64,000 nt of DNA from Nepenthes gracilis (GCA_033239525.1 BSYO01000023.1:10606385-10670384), one strand, 5' to 3'; numbered from the stretch's first letter, positions 1 through 12,723 are shown. Numbers and translations: made by a program. The notes: generated by a model from the sequence alone, not told the origin.

Positions 1-2781
1 CTTTAATTGTTTCGATGCCCACGAAATCTTCCATTATTAAGGATGTTTCATACCCTGGATGTGTGGTTGAGGTGAATAGGTTATCTTTAGTTGCTAATTT
101 GATTTTATTGGAGATGCATGATTTTGATGTAATATTGGAAATGGATTGGTTATCGAGGTATCATGCGAATATTGATTATTTCCATAAGAGAGTAAATTTT
201 GCAATTCCAGAATGTGACCTTTTTCACATTCAAGGAATTCGGCAGGTGGAGTTGTCTATTTTTATTTCGACTCTGCAAGCTTGTCATTTGATAAGAAGTG
301 AGTGCGAAGCTTATTTGGCTTATGCCAGTATAGAGGGCCATGAATTATCAGCAAAGGAGATTTCGACGGTGTGCGAGTTTAAGAATCTATTTTTTGATAG
401 ATTATCCACTCTACCGCCACACTAGGATATCGAGTTTGGAATTGATCTCGTGCTTGGATCGGCACCTATTTCGAAGACACCCTACCGTGTAGCTCATGCT
501 GAGTTGAAGGAATTGAAGTAGCAATTGTAGGACTTGTTGGATTTGGGTTTTATTAGACCCAGTTTATCGTCTTAGGGTGCTCCAATCCTATTTGTGGAAA
601 AGAAGGATGGGAATTTACGACTTTGTGTGGATTATCGTGAATTAAATAAAATCATGATCAGGAATAAGTATCCGTTACCACGAATTGATAATTTCTTTGA
701 TTAATCGCAAGGAACCCATGTGTTCTCCAATATTGATCTTCAGTTGGGGTATCATCAGTTTTGAATCAAGCAAGAGGATGTAGCAAAAACGACATTTCGG
801 ACGAGATATGGTCATTATGAGTTTCTTGTTATGTCGTTCGGATTGACAAATGCTCCAACTATATTTATGGATTTGACGAATCAGGTTTTTCAGCCTTATT
901 TTGATAAATTTGTTGTGATTTTTATTGATGATATTATGATTTATTCAAATAGTTGTGTTGAGCATGAGCAGCATTTGAGGACCGTGCTCCAAACCCTTAG
1001 GGAGTATAAGTTATTTGTGAAGTTGAAGTAGTGTAAGTTTTGGCTGGAGGAGATTATATTTTTGGGCCACGTTATTTCCGATGGAGGTGTTTCAATGGAC
1101 CCAAATAAGATTGAAACTGTAATCAATTGGAGTCGACCGGCAACGGTAACAGTGGTCCGTAGTTTCTTGGGTATGGCCGGATATTATCGCCTATTTGTGG
1201 AAAACTTCTATCGTATTGCGTTGCCGCTTACCGAATTGACGAAAAAGGAAACGAGATTTGAATGGACGGAAGAGTCTGATCAGACCTTTCGAGAGTTAAA
1301 GGATCAGCTGATTTCGGCACCGATTCTGACTATTTCTGACGGTTCTGGTGGCTTTAAGTTGTATTGTGATGTTTTCAAGGTCTTGGATTTGTTTTGATGC
1401 AGAATAGGAAGGTAGTTGCTTATGGAACTCGGCAATTGAAGATTCATGAGAAGAATTACCCGACCCATGATTTAGAGTTAGCCGCCGTAATGTTTGCGTT
1501 GAAGATTTGGAGGCATTACCTGTACGGCGAGAAATTTCTGGTGCATTCCAATCATAAGAGCCTCAAGTACTCATTTTCGCAAAAAAAGTTGAATATGAGG
1601 TACTGGAGATGGATTGAGTTCCTTAAGGACTGTGATTGTGAAATTCATTATCAGCTTGGGAAAGTTACTGTGGTCGCGGATGCTCTTAGTCGCCGGATCA
1701 GTTTTGTCGCGAGGTTGTAGATTAAGCAAATTGAGATATTGACTTGCTCAAAATTTTGTAATGTCTAGCGGTATATCAAGGGAAATGGATGATGTTGTCT
1801 TTCCTACAGGTGCAATCTGAGATCTTCCAGAAGACTAAAGAAGGGCAAGCGAATGATCCGTTCTTAATGGATATTGTTAGAGATCTTGATCGAGACTCTC
1901 GGAGGGATTTTAATGTTTGTGCCTATGGAGTTTTGCGATTTCAGGATCGTTTATATATGCCTGATGATAAGAAGCTGAAGGAAGAGATCATAAAGGAGGT
2001 TCATCGAAGCAAGAACACTATCCACCTTGAAATTAATAAGATATACTAAGACCTGAAGAAAATGTTATAGTAGAGGAATATCAATATTGCTCTTTTTGAA
2101 GTATTATATAGTAGGAAATACTGATCTCCTATCCATTGGGAGGAGACAGGAGATAGACGACTTATGGGGCTCAATGTGATTCGGGAGATATCAGAGAAGA
2201 TTGCGGTGATTTTTGAGAAATTAAATATGACTCAAAGTTGGTAAAAGAGTTATGCTGACCGGAGGAAATCTAAGCTCAAATTTGATGTTGGCGATTTTGC
2301 GACTTTGTTTTCCTTAAAGTATCACCGTAGAATGGGACCTCCAGATTTGGTGTTAAATGAAAATTGAAGCCGCGATTCATGAGACCCTTTGAGATTTTGG
2401 AGAAAGTTGGAGAAGTAGCGCATCGATTGGCGCTGCCGCCGAATTTGGTTGATGTGCATAATATTTTCTATATCTCAATATTGAGGAAGTATATTCATGA
2501 TTCTACGCACGTTATTGATTACGGTCCATTGGTTATCTATGAAAATTTATCTTATCCAGAGGAACCAATTCAGATTCTGAATCAGAATGATCAGATTTTG
2601 CACTCAAAGATCATTCCTCTTGTGAATGTTTTATGGAAGAATTATTTTTGCGAGGAAGTGATGTGAGAAAAAAGAGAATAAGATTCGGAACAAGTATCAC
2701 CATTTATTCCGAGGTATGTGTATTTGTCTATTTTTTAGGGTTTTGTTATTTTGAAGATGAAATTTTATAAATGTGGGAGAG
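1..2781 (+). mobile_element. Decayed Ty3/gypsy chromovirus (Tekay/Del-like) pol region, 5' part outside window
   Basis: Seen in translation: the aspartic protease C-terminal block (VILEMDWLSRYHANID, about 135-185), then reverse transcriptase (about 500-1050, with [10 protein letters not shown] for the YxDD-type catalytic site and SFGLTNAP), then RNase H (about 1230-1700, with [16 protein letters not shown] and VADALSRR). The zinc-binding start of integrase follows (about 1860-2070), and then a jump to the integrase C-terminus and chromodomain-like tail (2160-2666, RPFEILEKVG). The integrase catalytic core is missing. In-frame stops lie near 422, 521, 573, 702, 763, 1029 and 1395, so no polyprotein can be made. 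Protease-RT-RNaseH-integrase order is diagnostic of gypsy elements. Gag and the 5' LTR lie before the window. A purine-rich tract just before 2782 leads into the 3' LTR. Confidence 0.93.
2364..2666 (+). pseudogene. Integrase C-terminal/chromodomain-like fragment of the gypsy pol
   Basis: This 100-codon open stretch is the only long uninterrupted piece after RNase H. It contains RPFEILEKVGEVAHRLALPP and NIFYISILRKYI, which are conserved blocks near the end of chromovirus integrases. The following segment (PIQILNQNDQ, IIPLVNVLWKN) resembles the degenerate chromodomain of the Tekay/Del lineage. That domain is known to guide integration toward heterochromatin. It is a relic, not a separate gene: the first methionine falls inside a domain, and upstream integrase is frameshifted and deleted. 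Confidence 0.8.
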
Positions 2782-4832
2782 TTATAAGGTACCGATTTTT
2801 AAAACATAGTAATTAGAAGTAATTATATTAATATAATCAAAATTAGACTCAGAGTATGCAAAAAATTTGTCATAAGAAAAAATGGAGTCGAGAAACTTGA
2901 CACCTGAGTAGCGCCAAAGGCATACTCAAGGCATATTTGGCAGAATAGCCATGCGTACCGCCCAGGACGCATTTAGCAGAATGGTGTGCCCGGGGCGTAT
3001 TTAGCAGAATGGCGCGCTTGAAGCACACCCGATGGATGCTCGAACACGGACCTTACGGACCTTCGGGTGCTGTGGCACCGAAGCAGCGCTCGACTGGTGT
3101 TAGAGTGCCAATCTATGTATTGAAGCGCACGCGAGGGTTGTTCTGTCATTTTTGCACGGATTTAAGAAAGAGGAGAGAAAGATGAGTTTGAGGCTTCCGA
3201 GTCCAATTCTGACTTAGAGTTAATTAAAGAAGTTGTAGATCGGATTGAGACAAGTGCACTCATATGCTTTTCTTTCTCTTGTTGCACTTTTTGTTCCGTT
3301 TTTTTGGATATTTTCTTTCAAATGCCGTCTTGAGTATGTTTATTTGTTGATTTGGTATCCGATTTGGTGATTTTATGCGGTATTTCATACGTAGAAACCC
3401 TAACCCCGCGCCCCGTGATATTTATCCGTTTAGTTTGAGTTTTTTGCATGATTTGATTTTAGAAAATTAAAACCCTATCTTATGGACATGAATATTGGCA
3501 TTTATTTACAAGTATTTTATATATGTTATTTTGTATATGTTTCAAAAATTATTGTTGGATGCATTTGTGAATGGATTTGTTATCTGAAAGTTCTAAAATT
3601 ATATTTGACTCATTGTGGTAAGAATTTCTTGAATGCTGTAAGCTTTATATTGATTCATACGTGTATTTAAAGTCATGTGAAGATTTAAACTTACAAAAAT
3701 ATAAAAATGTGTATCAGTATATTCAAGAATATGATTATCTGTATCTGTATCCAAAAATTATGTAAGTTATACAAAGTATATGAAGGAAACTTCACAATTT
3801 ATTATGTTCAATTATTTGTTCTCCAGAAAGTAAAAATTTTGTATAAGAATATAGTGGAACCTTCCCTTAAGAATAAATAATCATAAATCTAAATCAATGA
3901 TTTATATTTCAAAGAATAGTATTCCCTAATATGTCTTAGGCCATTATCGTAGTAGACCGATGAATACTCCTTGGCCACAGGAGATGTTATAATGGCATAT
4001 TTGTTATTTAATCCTGTATATCGGGTGAAAGGTATATCGTTCACCACGAGACGTTAAAATTTGAGGTATCATGGGTAGTGCGTTAGAATGTGTAGATGCA
4101 TACACATTCCATTCTTCATTCGGTCACTCCGTTAGTTAGTAAAGCCTTCTGACTCTAGTCCCTAAATATTGAATAAAGTTTCGGCATATTTTAAAATTTA
4201 AAGAAATCAGAAATAAATTGTGAAAGAGAAATATGTTTTGAAAATGTATTTGTTCATATTTCATATTTATGCATTTATATTATATTCATATTCCCTTATT
4301 CTGCTTCATTTTGAGTATACTACTTATTGTCTTTGATTTTATTATATCTTATTGAGTATTCAGCTCACTCCTTACTATTTTCTTGTCTTCAGATGAGTAC
4401 GAGTTTATATCTGATGAGGCGGAGTAGAGATTAGCTATCAGTTAGGCGTCAAATTTGAAGGATTGTTTTGTGGACTTAGATTTTGTGATTCTGTACCTTT
4501 GTATGGAGCATTTTACATTTTCTGAGATGGACACGTACTGATGATGTATAGGTAGCATAGTTCCACTATGTATTAATGATTATATATGCTTCTACATGTT
4601 ATTGTAGTTTGTTTAGATACCTGGTAGTATCTCTCATAAACTGATATTGTATCGGGAGATATGATGGTGTCATGAATGATTAAGTGGTAGTTTTTGGATC
4701 ATGTATATATTTGTTGGTAAGACGTATATTTAGTATCCTTCAAGAATATTGTACAAGTTTATATTTAATTTGACGGCCATTTTGCAAGCAGAATCTTGCC
4801 GATTTCTAGTTAGATTACAGCGGGTCATCACA
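2782..4832 (+). repeat. 3' LTR of the gypsy element (about 2.05 kb)
   Basis: The LTR begins just after the purine-rich tract GTGGGAGAG; its expected TG is apparently mutated. It ends at GGGTCATCACA (CA end at 4832), a typical end for this lineage. Its length is close to the 2.08-kb solo LTR at 38164-40242. It contains three degenerate copies of a unit with TTTAGCAGAATGG or a near match (about 2925-3020), then a GC-rich block with GCGCTCGA. The rest is AT-rich. The 5' LTR is outside the window, so target-site duplication and LTR divergence cannot be checked here. Confidence 0.75.
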
Positions 4833-5880
4833 ATACGGGTTCCTGTATCTTGTTAGCAATTTAAATTATGCTACCCTTGTAGAAATGAAAATATATGCTA
4901 TCTTGATATGTATTATATTATATTATATTATATTATCATGTGTAGGATTATAGACGAATTGGTTTGGCAGAATTGGAGAATAATCAACAACCAAATAATC
5001 TATTAAGGTTTGAATTTTTACCAAGCATAACCAAACTGCTAATTGAAGAGAACTGTCCAAATTATCAATAGATAGATTGATTTAGTTTGGATAGTTCAAG
5101 CAATTTGTATTACTAAACTTGTTAGTCTAAAAATTATTTGTCTAATTTATACATCATATACAAAAATCAAATTAATAAACATTAAAAGTAACATAATAGT
5201 AATATGTCAAACATGTTTAAAAACAATGACAAATATAGCAACATAAGTAATAACAAAATATAAAATAAAAATGAGTGAAAAAAATTAATCATTGATCAAA
5301 ACTTATTTCAATGTCAAATTTGAAATTAGTCCACAATATTTTGACAAAAAAATATATGACACCATTTAATTAGATAAATTATTTTAAAATATAGCTTAAA
5401 TTTTTCAATATATGGTACTATTTAATTAGACACTATAATTTTTAAAATCATTCAATATCATCCAAGATTTTTTCAATATTATGAAAATTTGTTTGAAAGT
5501 CATTAATTTTGATAACAAGAGCCTCTAATGTTTGGGATAATAATAAACTTTTGTCAGAAACAAAATTTAACTACTTACATGGAAAATTGTGACAAACATA
5601 GTCAGATATATCCCTATATATATATATAGTCACAAGCATCATAATTTAGGTTTATTAAAATTATCTTATTAAAATATCTCAAATATGTAGAACTATTGAA
5701 TTGTGGACAAACTTTTATTAAGATAAAAAAAATAAGCTGATATTTTTATATTTTTACATTCATAATTAAATTTTATACTATGTATCATCTTAATTCATTT
5801 TAATTTTACTATTATGAAAACAATATATTATTATATACTTTGTGCACCTAAGTGGAAAAAGATAGTATCTTACTTATAAA
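4833..5880. other. AT-rich intergenic spacer
   Basis: There is no coding signal. It contains a TATTA/TATAT pentanucleotide-like microsatellite at 4909-4936 and a short TA run near 5607-5627. Nothing else recognisable. Confidence 0.6.
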
Positions 5881-5889
5881 TAGAAATAC

Positions 5890-6990
5890 TTCTTTCACCA
5901 TTTATGGGGCCCTTTTTAAGAACAAAATTGTGTATAATAGAATTAACAATCAAATAAAGCTCATGCCTTTTATCCATGTGTATAATACCTCAAACGAGAA
6001 GAGACCCCATCTCAGAATTCAACAACACCAAATTTGGAAACTAACAAACTACTGTATTTGAAAAGCTAAAGTCAAACAACACTTGGATGTATATTCCATT
6101 TTCATAAATTGAGATATAAGCTGTTGAATTGTCCAGAGTGTCATGACAAAGTCCCCCAATACAATATGGATTAAGCTCCTTTTGATACATCTTTTCAAGT
6201 ACAATATGAATTAGGAATCGAATGCGTTCCACTCATTTTCTTAAAGTGGATAATAGCTCGAACGGGAACCGGAACAGGAATTGAAGTCACCTCAAAGTTC
6301 AATGGCACTGAAATTAGAAACTAACAGACTATCCAATTCGAAAAAAGTATTATGTTTTCAAATTTGTTTGGGGGGGGGGGGGGGTTAAACAGACTTGTAA
6401 GTTTGAGGTATTATCAGTAAAGGGTCTAAGGTAAAATGACCAATCCTCCAGGTACTATACAGATTAAGCTCATTTTATACGCATTTTTAAGTACAAAACT
6501 ATAACAGATAGAACTAACGACCAAATGTGTCCTATGCTTTTCACATAACAGACAATACTTCAAACGAAAATGGGGCCTACCTCAAAACTCTTCAACAGCA
6601 CCGAATTCTGAAAAGAGGGTGGGAAACAGACTTGTTAGTTGAGATACTACCAGACAAAGGGACTAAAGTATAATCATAAAGCTTCCCAGTACAATACAGA
6701 TTAAACTCCTTTTGATGCATCTTTTTAGGTATAAATTATGTGGGATATGGGTAACGCCAGAATACATCTGACGCTTTCACCCAAATCGAACTAAACATTG
6801 AATGGGAATCAGGCCCACCTCGAAATTCAATGGCACCAAATTTGGAAACTAAAAAAGTATTCTATTTGAAAAAGTACTGTGTCATCCGATCAGGGGTTTA
6901 ATTAGACTTTTTAAGTTGAGATATTACCAGGCAAAGGATCTAAAGTATAATGACCAAGCCTCCCAGTACGATAAAGATTAAGCAACTTGA
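5890..6990 (-). repeat. Tandem array of about four 240-290 bp units including the SIN2 3' end
   Basis: A core GATTAAGC (or GATTAAAC) recurs at 6169, 6462, 6699 and 6976, spacings 293, 237 and 277. Around each core the flanks also match, for example ATTCAACAACACCAAATTTGG near 6020 and ATTCAATGGCACCAAATTTGG near 6825 (same sequence with three changes). The copy nearest the gene overlaps the last 24 or so SIN2 codons. The others give related but diverged peptides on the minus strand (KELNPYCIGGLCHDTLD at 6110-6190; KEFNLYCTGKLYDYTL near 6660-6715). A G15 homopolymer lies inside one unit (6370-6384). The inference is local tandem duplication of the terminal exon tip plus 3' flank of SIN2, followed by decay. 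Confidence 0.75.
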
Positions 6991-9900
6991 CAGCAACTTT
7001 ATGACGAACGTCGCCCGACAAACACATGGGCAGACGGAAGGCTTCTCTAAGCGCCCCAAACTGCACTTCAATTAGCCTTAGCATATCACTTTCATTCTCC
7101 AGATTACCTTCAAAAGATGAAACTGCCTCCGAGAGACTTCTACGAACGTCATGTACGATGAAATCCTTTAAGAAATGCAATACAGAAGTGTCATCTCAGA
7201 GCAAGGATAAACATCTATATATTAATGCACAGTCACACATACAAGCTAAACATGATACCATACCATATTAAATCATCACTAAACATTCAGAAAATACATC
7301 AAAAAATAGATGTGTATACAATTCGCAAGGCTTAAATACTGGAGTTTTTTTTTCTTTTTCTTTTTTTTCCCTTTTCTTTTTTTGGGGGGGCTCAGTTGGT
7401 GTATGCCACGGATGGGGCCTCAGTAGAAGTGAGTCATTGTATGCCATAGACGAGTTTAAACAAGCACATCTATTTGGCAAGCTAAATGTTATCTGGAATT
7501 TCCAAACCCACCTAAAAGGAGTAGAACCAAGATTTTCCTAATAGGAGAAAGGTGGGTCTTGTTTTCTGAAAGAGGTCGCATTTTCTTGCTCTAGTCGACT
7601 GTTCTATGATAGGCTTTAATTATTGGAATGTCACTTGAGGACAATTGTTTGGTCAACTAGGTTTCAATCATCCACAAGCAAAAGCTCACAAACTTACTAA
7701 CAAACCTCCATAATGGAGATTTAGATATATTATTAGGGGTCAAGTTCCTCAAATTGTATCTCTAAGCAAATTGATGGAATGAATTGTTAAGTCAGTACGT
7801 TGCATTGAGTTGAAAGCCAACATGCTTAATTTCTTATAGGGAAGAACACAAGTCCTTTTGTTTCACTGGAATGCATGTGTCAGCAAAAAGGCTCAACTTC
7901 CATTTATATAAACATTTTTGAAGTTTTTTCGCTTCTTCACCAAGAGTTAAGGGGTGAACATAACATTAATAAAAGTCTCGAAACGTGGCATTAACAAGTT
8001 GTCATCTGTTAAATAAACAGAATCTGAATGGCATTACCAACGCAATTGAAGATGCATTCTAGTAAGAAAGAACACCATGGCTGTGGTCTACTCGTTACTA
8101 AACTTTACCTGGGTGTGATCGGTTGAATACTGCCTTTTACGTTCAGCACTGAACTCAGAGCTATATGCATGCCCGACTTTGTCAGCAGGTGATGAACTTT
8201 CATCCTCACCAGTGTATAACTTTGACCATTTCTCGTATTCATTGCTTGAATTCAGGACTGCCAAAAAATATTGAGCAAGCACTTCTTCTCCAGCCAAACA
8301 GTCCTTGAGGCTTCCTGAGAGGAAAAGAAAGCTAACATGAGAATGCCAGCAAATTCAGGAGTATGAATAATCTCATTAAGGATGTCATGCATCTTGAGTT
8401 AAATGGGCAACACAGGGAAAGATAATGGTAAATGAGCAACAGTAGCATCCTGAAAAATATAGACACTGTGCTGGGACTAAAGTGTCAGTGTCTGATAACA
8501 CATGTCCAGAATTTTTTTAATTTTGTTAAAAATTTTAACATTCTCCAATAAATTTTGGACATACTTAGGACACATTTTGAGCATGTTTTTATTCAAAATT
8601 ATTGCTCATATTTTGTGATTTTTGGCAATTACAAAGTGCAAATTGATATACAAAAAAATTATTATTTAAGTTTTGTCTCAACATAATATCATTATTATTA
8701 TTCTACTATAATATCATATTGAATATGTTATAACATAAATCATTTATATAAGTTTAATTATGTAATTTCCTATAAAATTTTTTGGGATAAAGAAATAAAA
8801 AATATGCATATTTATTGCTAATTTAAAATAAAATAGTATTATTTTTCAATTAGAAAAATAATAAACAAGAATTTTAATTCTAGCATGTCGTGTCCACATT
8901 TCTAGAAAAATAACATGTTGACATGTTGTATCCGTGTCCATATCTATGCTTTTTAGGTGGTATCTTTCACATAGGCAAATAAAATAGATAATGTTGTTAA
9001 CAAGAACCTACCCGTTAAAGCTACTTTGGAAGAGACTTCAATATCATATATCTGAGGAGGTAAAATGCCAGGGGTATCCAGGACATAAATATTAGGATGG
9101 CTGGCAATCTGAAAAGCCAAGTTTTACTAAGCCACAAATTCATGCAGACAGAGCACAAAGAAACTCAAACTCAACTAGAATATAAAAAATGAAGCTATTA
9201 GTAGATATGTCTAAGCACCTTCAAACTGCTGATACTTTTGGTCTCCCCAGGCAAAGGATTCACTACTACACGCTTTAACTTTCCTTTCTCTAAGATCCAG
9301 TGAGAAAACCAATCACAACAATATTAACAGAAGACAGAACAAAGATTGCAACAAAAGGTCACCAGTGTAGTGATAGATAGCAATTGTAACCATGGATGAA
9401 AATATCAATATTAGATATATCGAAAAATACGCATCGATATCGGACATATTTAAAGAAAATATATTCTACAAATATTAATATAAAAAAATATTTACGGATA
9501 TATAAGCTAAATATCGGGTATATTGATTGATATTTTAAATATTGGCTAATATATCCTAATATATTGCCGATATGGAAAAAGCATAGTTTTGTTGCAATAT
9601 CAAGAAATACCAATATCTGGGGGCCTGATACGATATGCCATTTCATGATTATAGTAATATGATTATAAGGACTGCCACACACCAAAAGACTATGATAACT
9701 TTTTCTTCTTCTAAAGGGAAAACGGGTTGGGGATAGTGTTTCTGATTCCTAGCCATACCTGCAGCACTAATCCGGCCAATTTGATGCAAAGAGTTCACAA
9801 GGGCCGACTTTCCAACATTAGGAATGCCAACTACCATCATTGTTATGGTATGCCTTTCAAGATCTGCTTTCTTCAATGCCCTGACTTGCCCTTGAAGAAA

Positions 9901-12723
9901 GTTCAGGAACTGAAGAAATAAGTCCTATTATGTATGATCTATAATATCCAGTAAAAGAAACTGGATTATAAGACCTGTTGCAATAAATCTCATGCCCTTG
10001 TTCTAGAAAATGACAGCCTCTGATTTTCTATGCCTTGTGTTGTTCATGACTCAGAAAAAAAAAATAAAAGTAGATTACCTCCTTGATATCATCTTTATTA
10101 TGAGAATTAATGCCATAGGCAACATAATTCTCTCTATCAAAGAACCTTATCCACTCCTGAAATCAAGTAAGACATAGCCAAATTATAAAAAAAAAAAATG
10201 GACAAATGCAAAGCAAATGACCAAAAAAAAAAGTGAAAATTTCTCCAATGTAGAAGACACTGTCTTTAGAAATTAAAATGACAATAGAAAAGGCAATACA
10301 TTTTTCTGAATTGATCCACCTAACCTTGTGATATTCCTAACATATACATACACAACAACACAGCTTTCCACCAATTTTGAAGTTTGAGATGTGACAAATT
10401 TTTTCTCCAAAATCAACTTGAATCTTCAATAATAATTTGCCACCTAATAGAGTATATATCAGCAGCAATAGTATTGCAGCATACAAGAAGAGAAAATTAA
10501 ATTACGTAACAGTTTGGCTCTTTTCTTCTCCTTCTTCCTTGCTCCCCCACTGGGGTCTATGGGTTGGAGTGGGGTGAGGGAGAGGCATAAATAAATATAT
10601 GTAAAACATATCATTTTACCATTGGAAATAGTACTAATTCCAAGCACGCAAATATCTATTTTTCCAGCCTTTTCTAACTGGGCAAGTAAACACAATATTA
10701 TCAAAGAGCAGGACCAAAATCTTTTCAAAATAAGGGATACTATTTCCAATCACAACCAACGGGAAAAAATGCAAATTGATTCAGCACCGGCAACTCTCAT
10801 ACCATTACAAACTTTTACTAATTTTGACACAATTAGGTCCCGTTTGGTTACACGGGAATTTTGAAATTGAAATTCAAATACCAGATCTGACTTCAATTCT
10901 GCTGTTTGGCATCATATGGAATTAAAATTCTAATTTTATGTTTTAATTTCTTAAAATTTTAAAAAAATATAAGATAGTTATTTGTAATTTTTAATGATAG
11001 AATAAAAAATTAAAATTATAAGACTGAAAATTGTATGTTAATTAGATAAAATTGAATAATACAAAACAAATTGGGTAAAATATTTTCAGTTATTTGAGTC
11101 CTGTAAAAATGAGCAAACTGTGATTTTATTTTTTTAATTGAATTTTAAAAAATTATATAAAAGTATTATTTAAAAGCTTGAAAGTCAATATTCTAATATA
11201 GAATGTTGTCTAAAAATATATGTATTCATAAAATATTATCTATATCAAAAAAAAAAAGATTTTATTAAATTATAATATAGAAAATTTCATACATAAAAAT
11301 TATAATTTATATGGGACGATTCATTTCTTTTATTTTTATGTAGGAATTAAAAAAGTAATTTTACCTCAACTTTATTTTTCTCTCAAAATTGTAATAATTT
11401 ATACAATCCAAACAACGAACTCTGAATTCTACCCAATTTCAAATCCAATAAAATTGAAATTAGACTTACATTTTTAAAATTTAATTTCAATCGTGCAATT
11501 CAAATGGACCCTTAATATCATTAAAAATCCACTCAATACCAGAATCAGGACTCCAATTGATTGCTATCTACTAGCCCTTACAGGAAGTTAATTACAATCT
11601 CCACACAAGCCTCAAGAGACGAGAAGGGGGAATGCCACAGTGGAATTGTGCCATTCTACAAGATGGGAATAAGAATTTCACGTCCCAAGTAATTCCTTCA
11701 CTTTGATTCCCTTTAAACAAATGATCCCTGAAATCGAACTTTGATTTGTAATTAAGTGTTAACCATTTGGTCTCAGCTTAGTCACAGAAATATGTGAAGT
11801 CTTCACTGCTACTAACTGAGATTCCTTTATTGATTAGACTATTTCATCTGCAAAATCAAGTAACAGCAAGGGCATATTTATTTGGTTGTAATGTGTCAAA
11901 GATACGGAAGAAGTAATTGTATTTTTCACTTTCACTTGCATTACATTGCATTGAGCTCCATTATATATCCTAGCAAACTTAAGTCAGTCTTTGATACTAG
12001 AACATTTCAATTCTAATAACAGTAAAATACTATATCCAGAATTGAAATTAGCCAGGAATAAGTCACCTTTGTATGTTCACGGCATGCTAGATCCATCTTA
12101 TTCATAACTACAATGCGACGAGAAGAAGCTGACAAACATCTCAGATGCTCGCATTCCGATGACAAAGGAATCTAACATTCGCCAAAGTTAAACAAATAGT
12201 CACGGCAATCAGCCAACTAGTAGAATCCTATTTACTACAAAGAAATAAAACAAGATGCCCTGCACATGTAAAACTCTGGCTAGAACATGAAGGCTACTGA
12301 AAACATGGCAAAAAATGTCAGGAGAAAACTAAACTTTCCAAATACAGGCCAGCATATAACAGAAATTCACAGTGGTGTGAATTTCAAATGCCCACAAACA
12401 TCCACTCGCAAATGTTGTGAATTTCAAGTGGGTTCCTCCCATTCTGGGACTATTTCCAGGCATCACACATAAAAACAGGTTTAGCAAAAGTTCCCAATAC
12501 AAATTTACCGTTCAGACATTTTATCAAACACGTTGTACGCACGCGCGGATAGAGAGGTTACCCTAGCATCTCGAACATCGAGGACAAAATCGACCAATGG
12601 GATTCTTTCAGCAATGGCACGAGAGGCTGCCGCCATGAAAGGAGTATACCACGTCGCCTGCTTGATTCCCGCGGCATTCCGCAGTGCAGAACCCACCCGC
12701 CCAGCAAGAGTAGCTCTTGTCAT
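6911..12723 (-). CDS. SIN2: SHORT INTEGUMENTS 2 / DAR GTPase 2, mitochondrial (RbgA/YlqF family)
   Basis: There are eight exons: 12562-12723, 12067-12171, 10079-10156, 9759-9909, 9219-9289, 9012-9108, 8109-8314, 6911-7165. They total 1125 nt, 374 codons plus TAA, and all introns are GT-AG. Phases join exactly. The GTP-binding motifs occur in permuted order, which defines this family: G4 NKMD at residues 78-81, then P-loop GIPNVGKS at 143-150, then G3 DTPG at 200-203. The N-terminus (MTRATLAGRVGSALRNAAG) is rich in Arg, Ala and Ser without acidic residues, fitting a mitochondrial presequence. The family assembles the large ribosomal subunit; Arabidopsis SIN2 is needed for integument cell division. 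The C-terminus (LLNLYRTGRLGHYTLD) is also conserved. Two upstream out-of-frame ATGs precede the start. No damage is seen. Confidence 0.95.
7166..8108 (-). other. SIN2 intron 7
   Basis: The intron lies between codons for STDHTQ and DFIVHD. It holds a long pyrimidine/T-rich tract at 7347-7383 followed by G7. No transposon ends or coding signal were recognised. Confidence 0.7.
8450..8960. repeat. Possible interspersed repeat with GTGTC-rich ends in SIN2 intron 6
   Basis: Both edges of an AT-rich block carry GTGTC/GTCC motifs (AAGTGTCAGTGTCTG near 8480; GTATCCGTGTCCATATC near 8929). This suggests a non-autonomous transposon. Exact ends and target-site duplication were not established. Confidence 0.35.
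9393..9625. repeat. AT-rich GATATT-type interspersed repeat, copy 1 (SIN2 intron 4)
   Basis: It starts with CATGGATGAAAATATCAATA and is filled with variants of GATATATCG and GATATTGG. Three other blocks in DNA2 introns (30357-30482, 32095-32373, 37180-37384) share this composition. Two of them share the terminal sequence in inverted form (CCAATACCAATATTTTCATCC). This marks one repeat family. Confidence 0.5.
10836..11511. mobile_element. PIF/Harbinger-like MITE in SIN2 intron 2
   Basis: It is flanked by TTA on both sides (10833-10835 and 11512-11514). The termini are inverted and similar: GGTCCCGTTTGG on the left, GGGTCCATTTG read inward from the right. The 676-bp interior is AT-rich with no ORF. 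A TTA duplication with GGTCC-type ends is characteristic of PIF/Harbinger (Tourist-like) MITEs. It lies in an intron between codons for HTK and EWIRFF and leaves splicing signals intact. Confidence 0.7.

Noticed and set aside
5890..6990. Spaced repeats considered as a CRISPR array
   Set aside because: This is a plant nuclear locus; units are 240-290 bp, diverged and contain gene sequence, unlike short identical repeats with unique spacers.
7387..7402. GGCTCAGTTGG, identical to a tRNA A-box
   Set aside because: No B-box or cloverleaf follows at the required distance.
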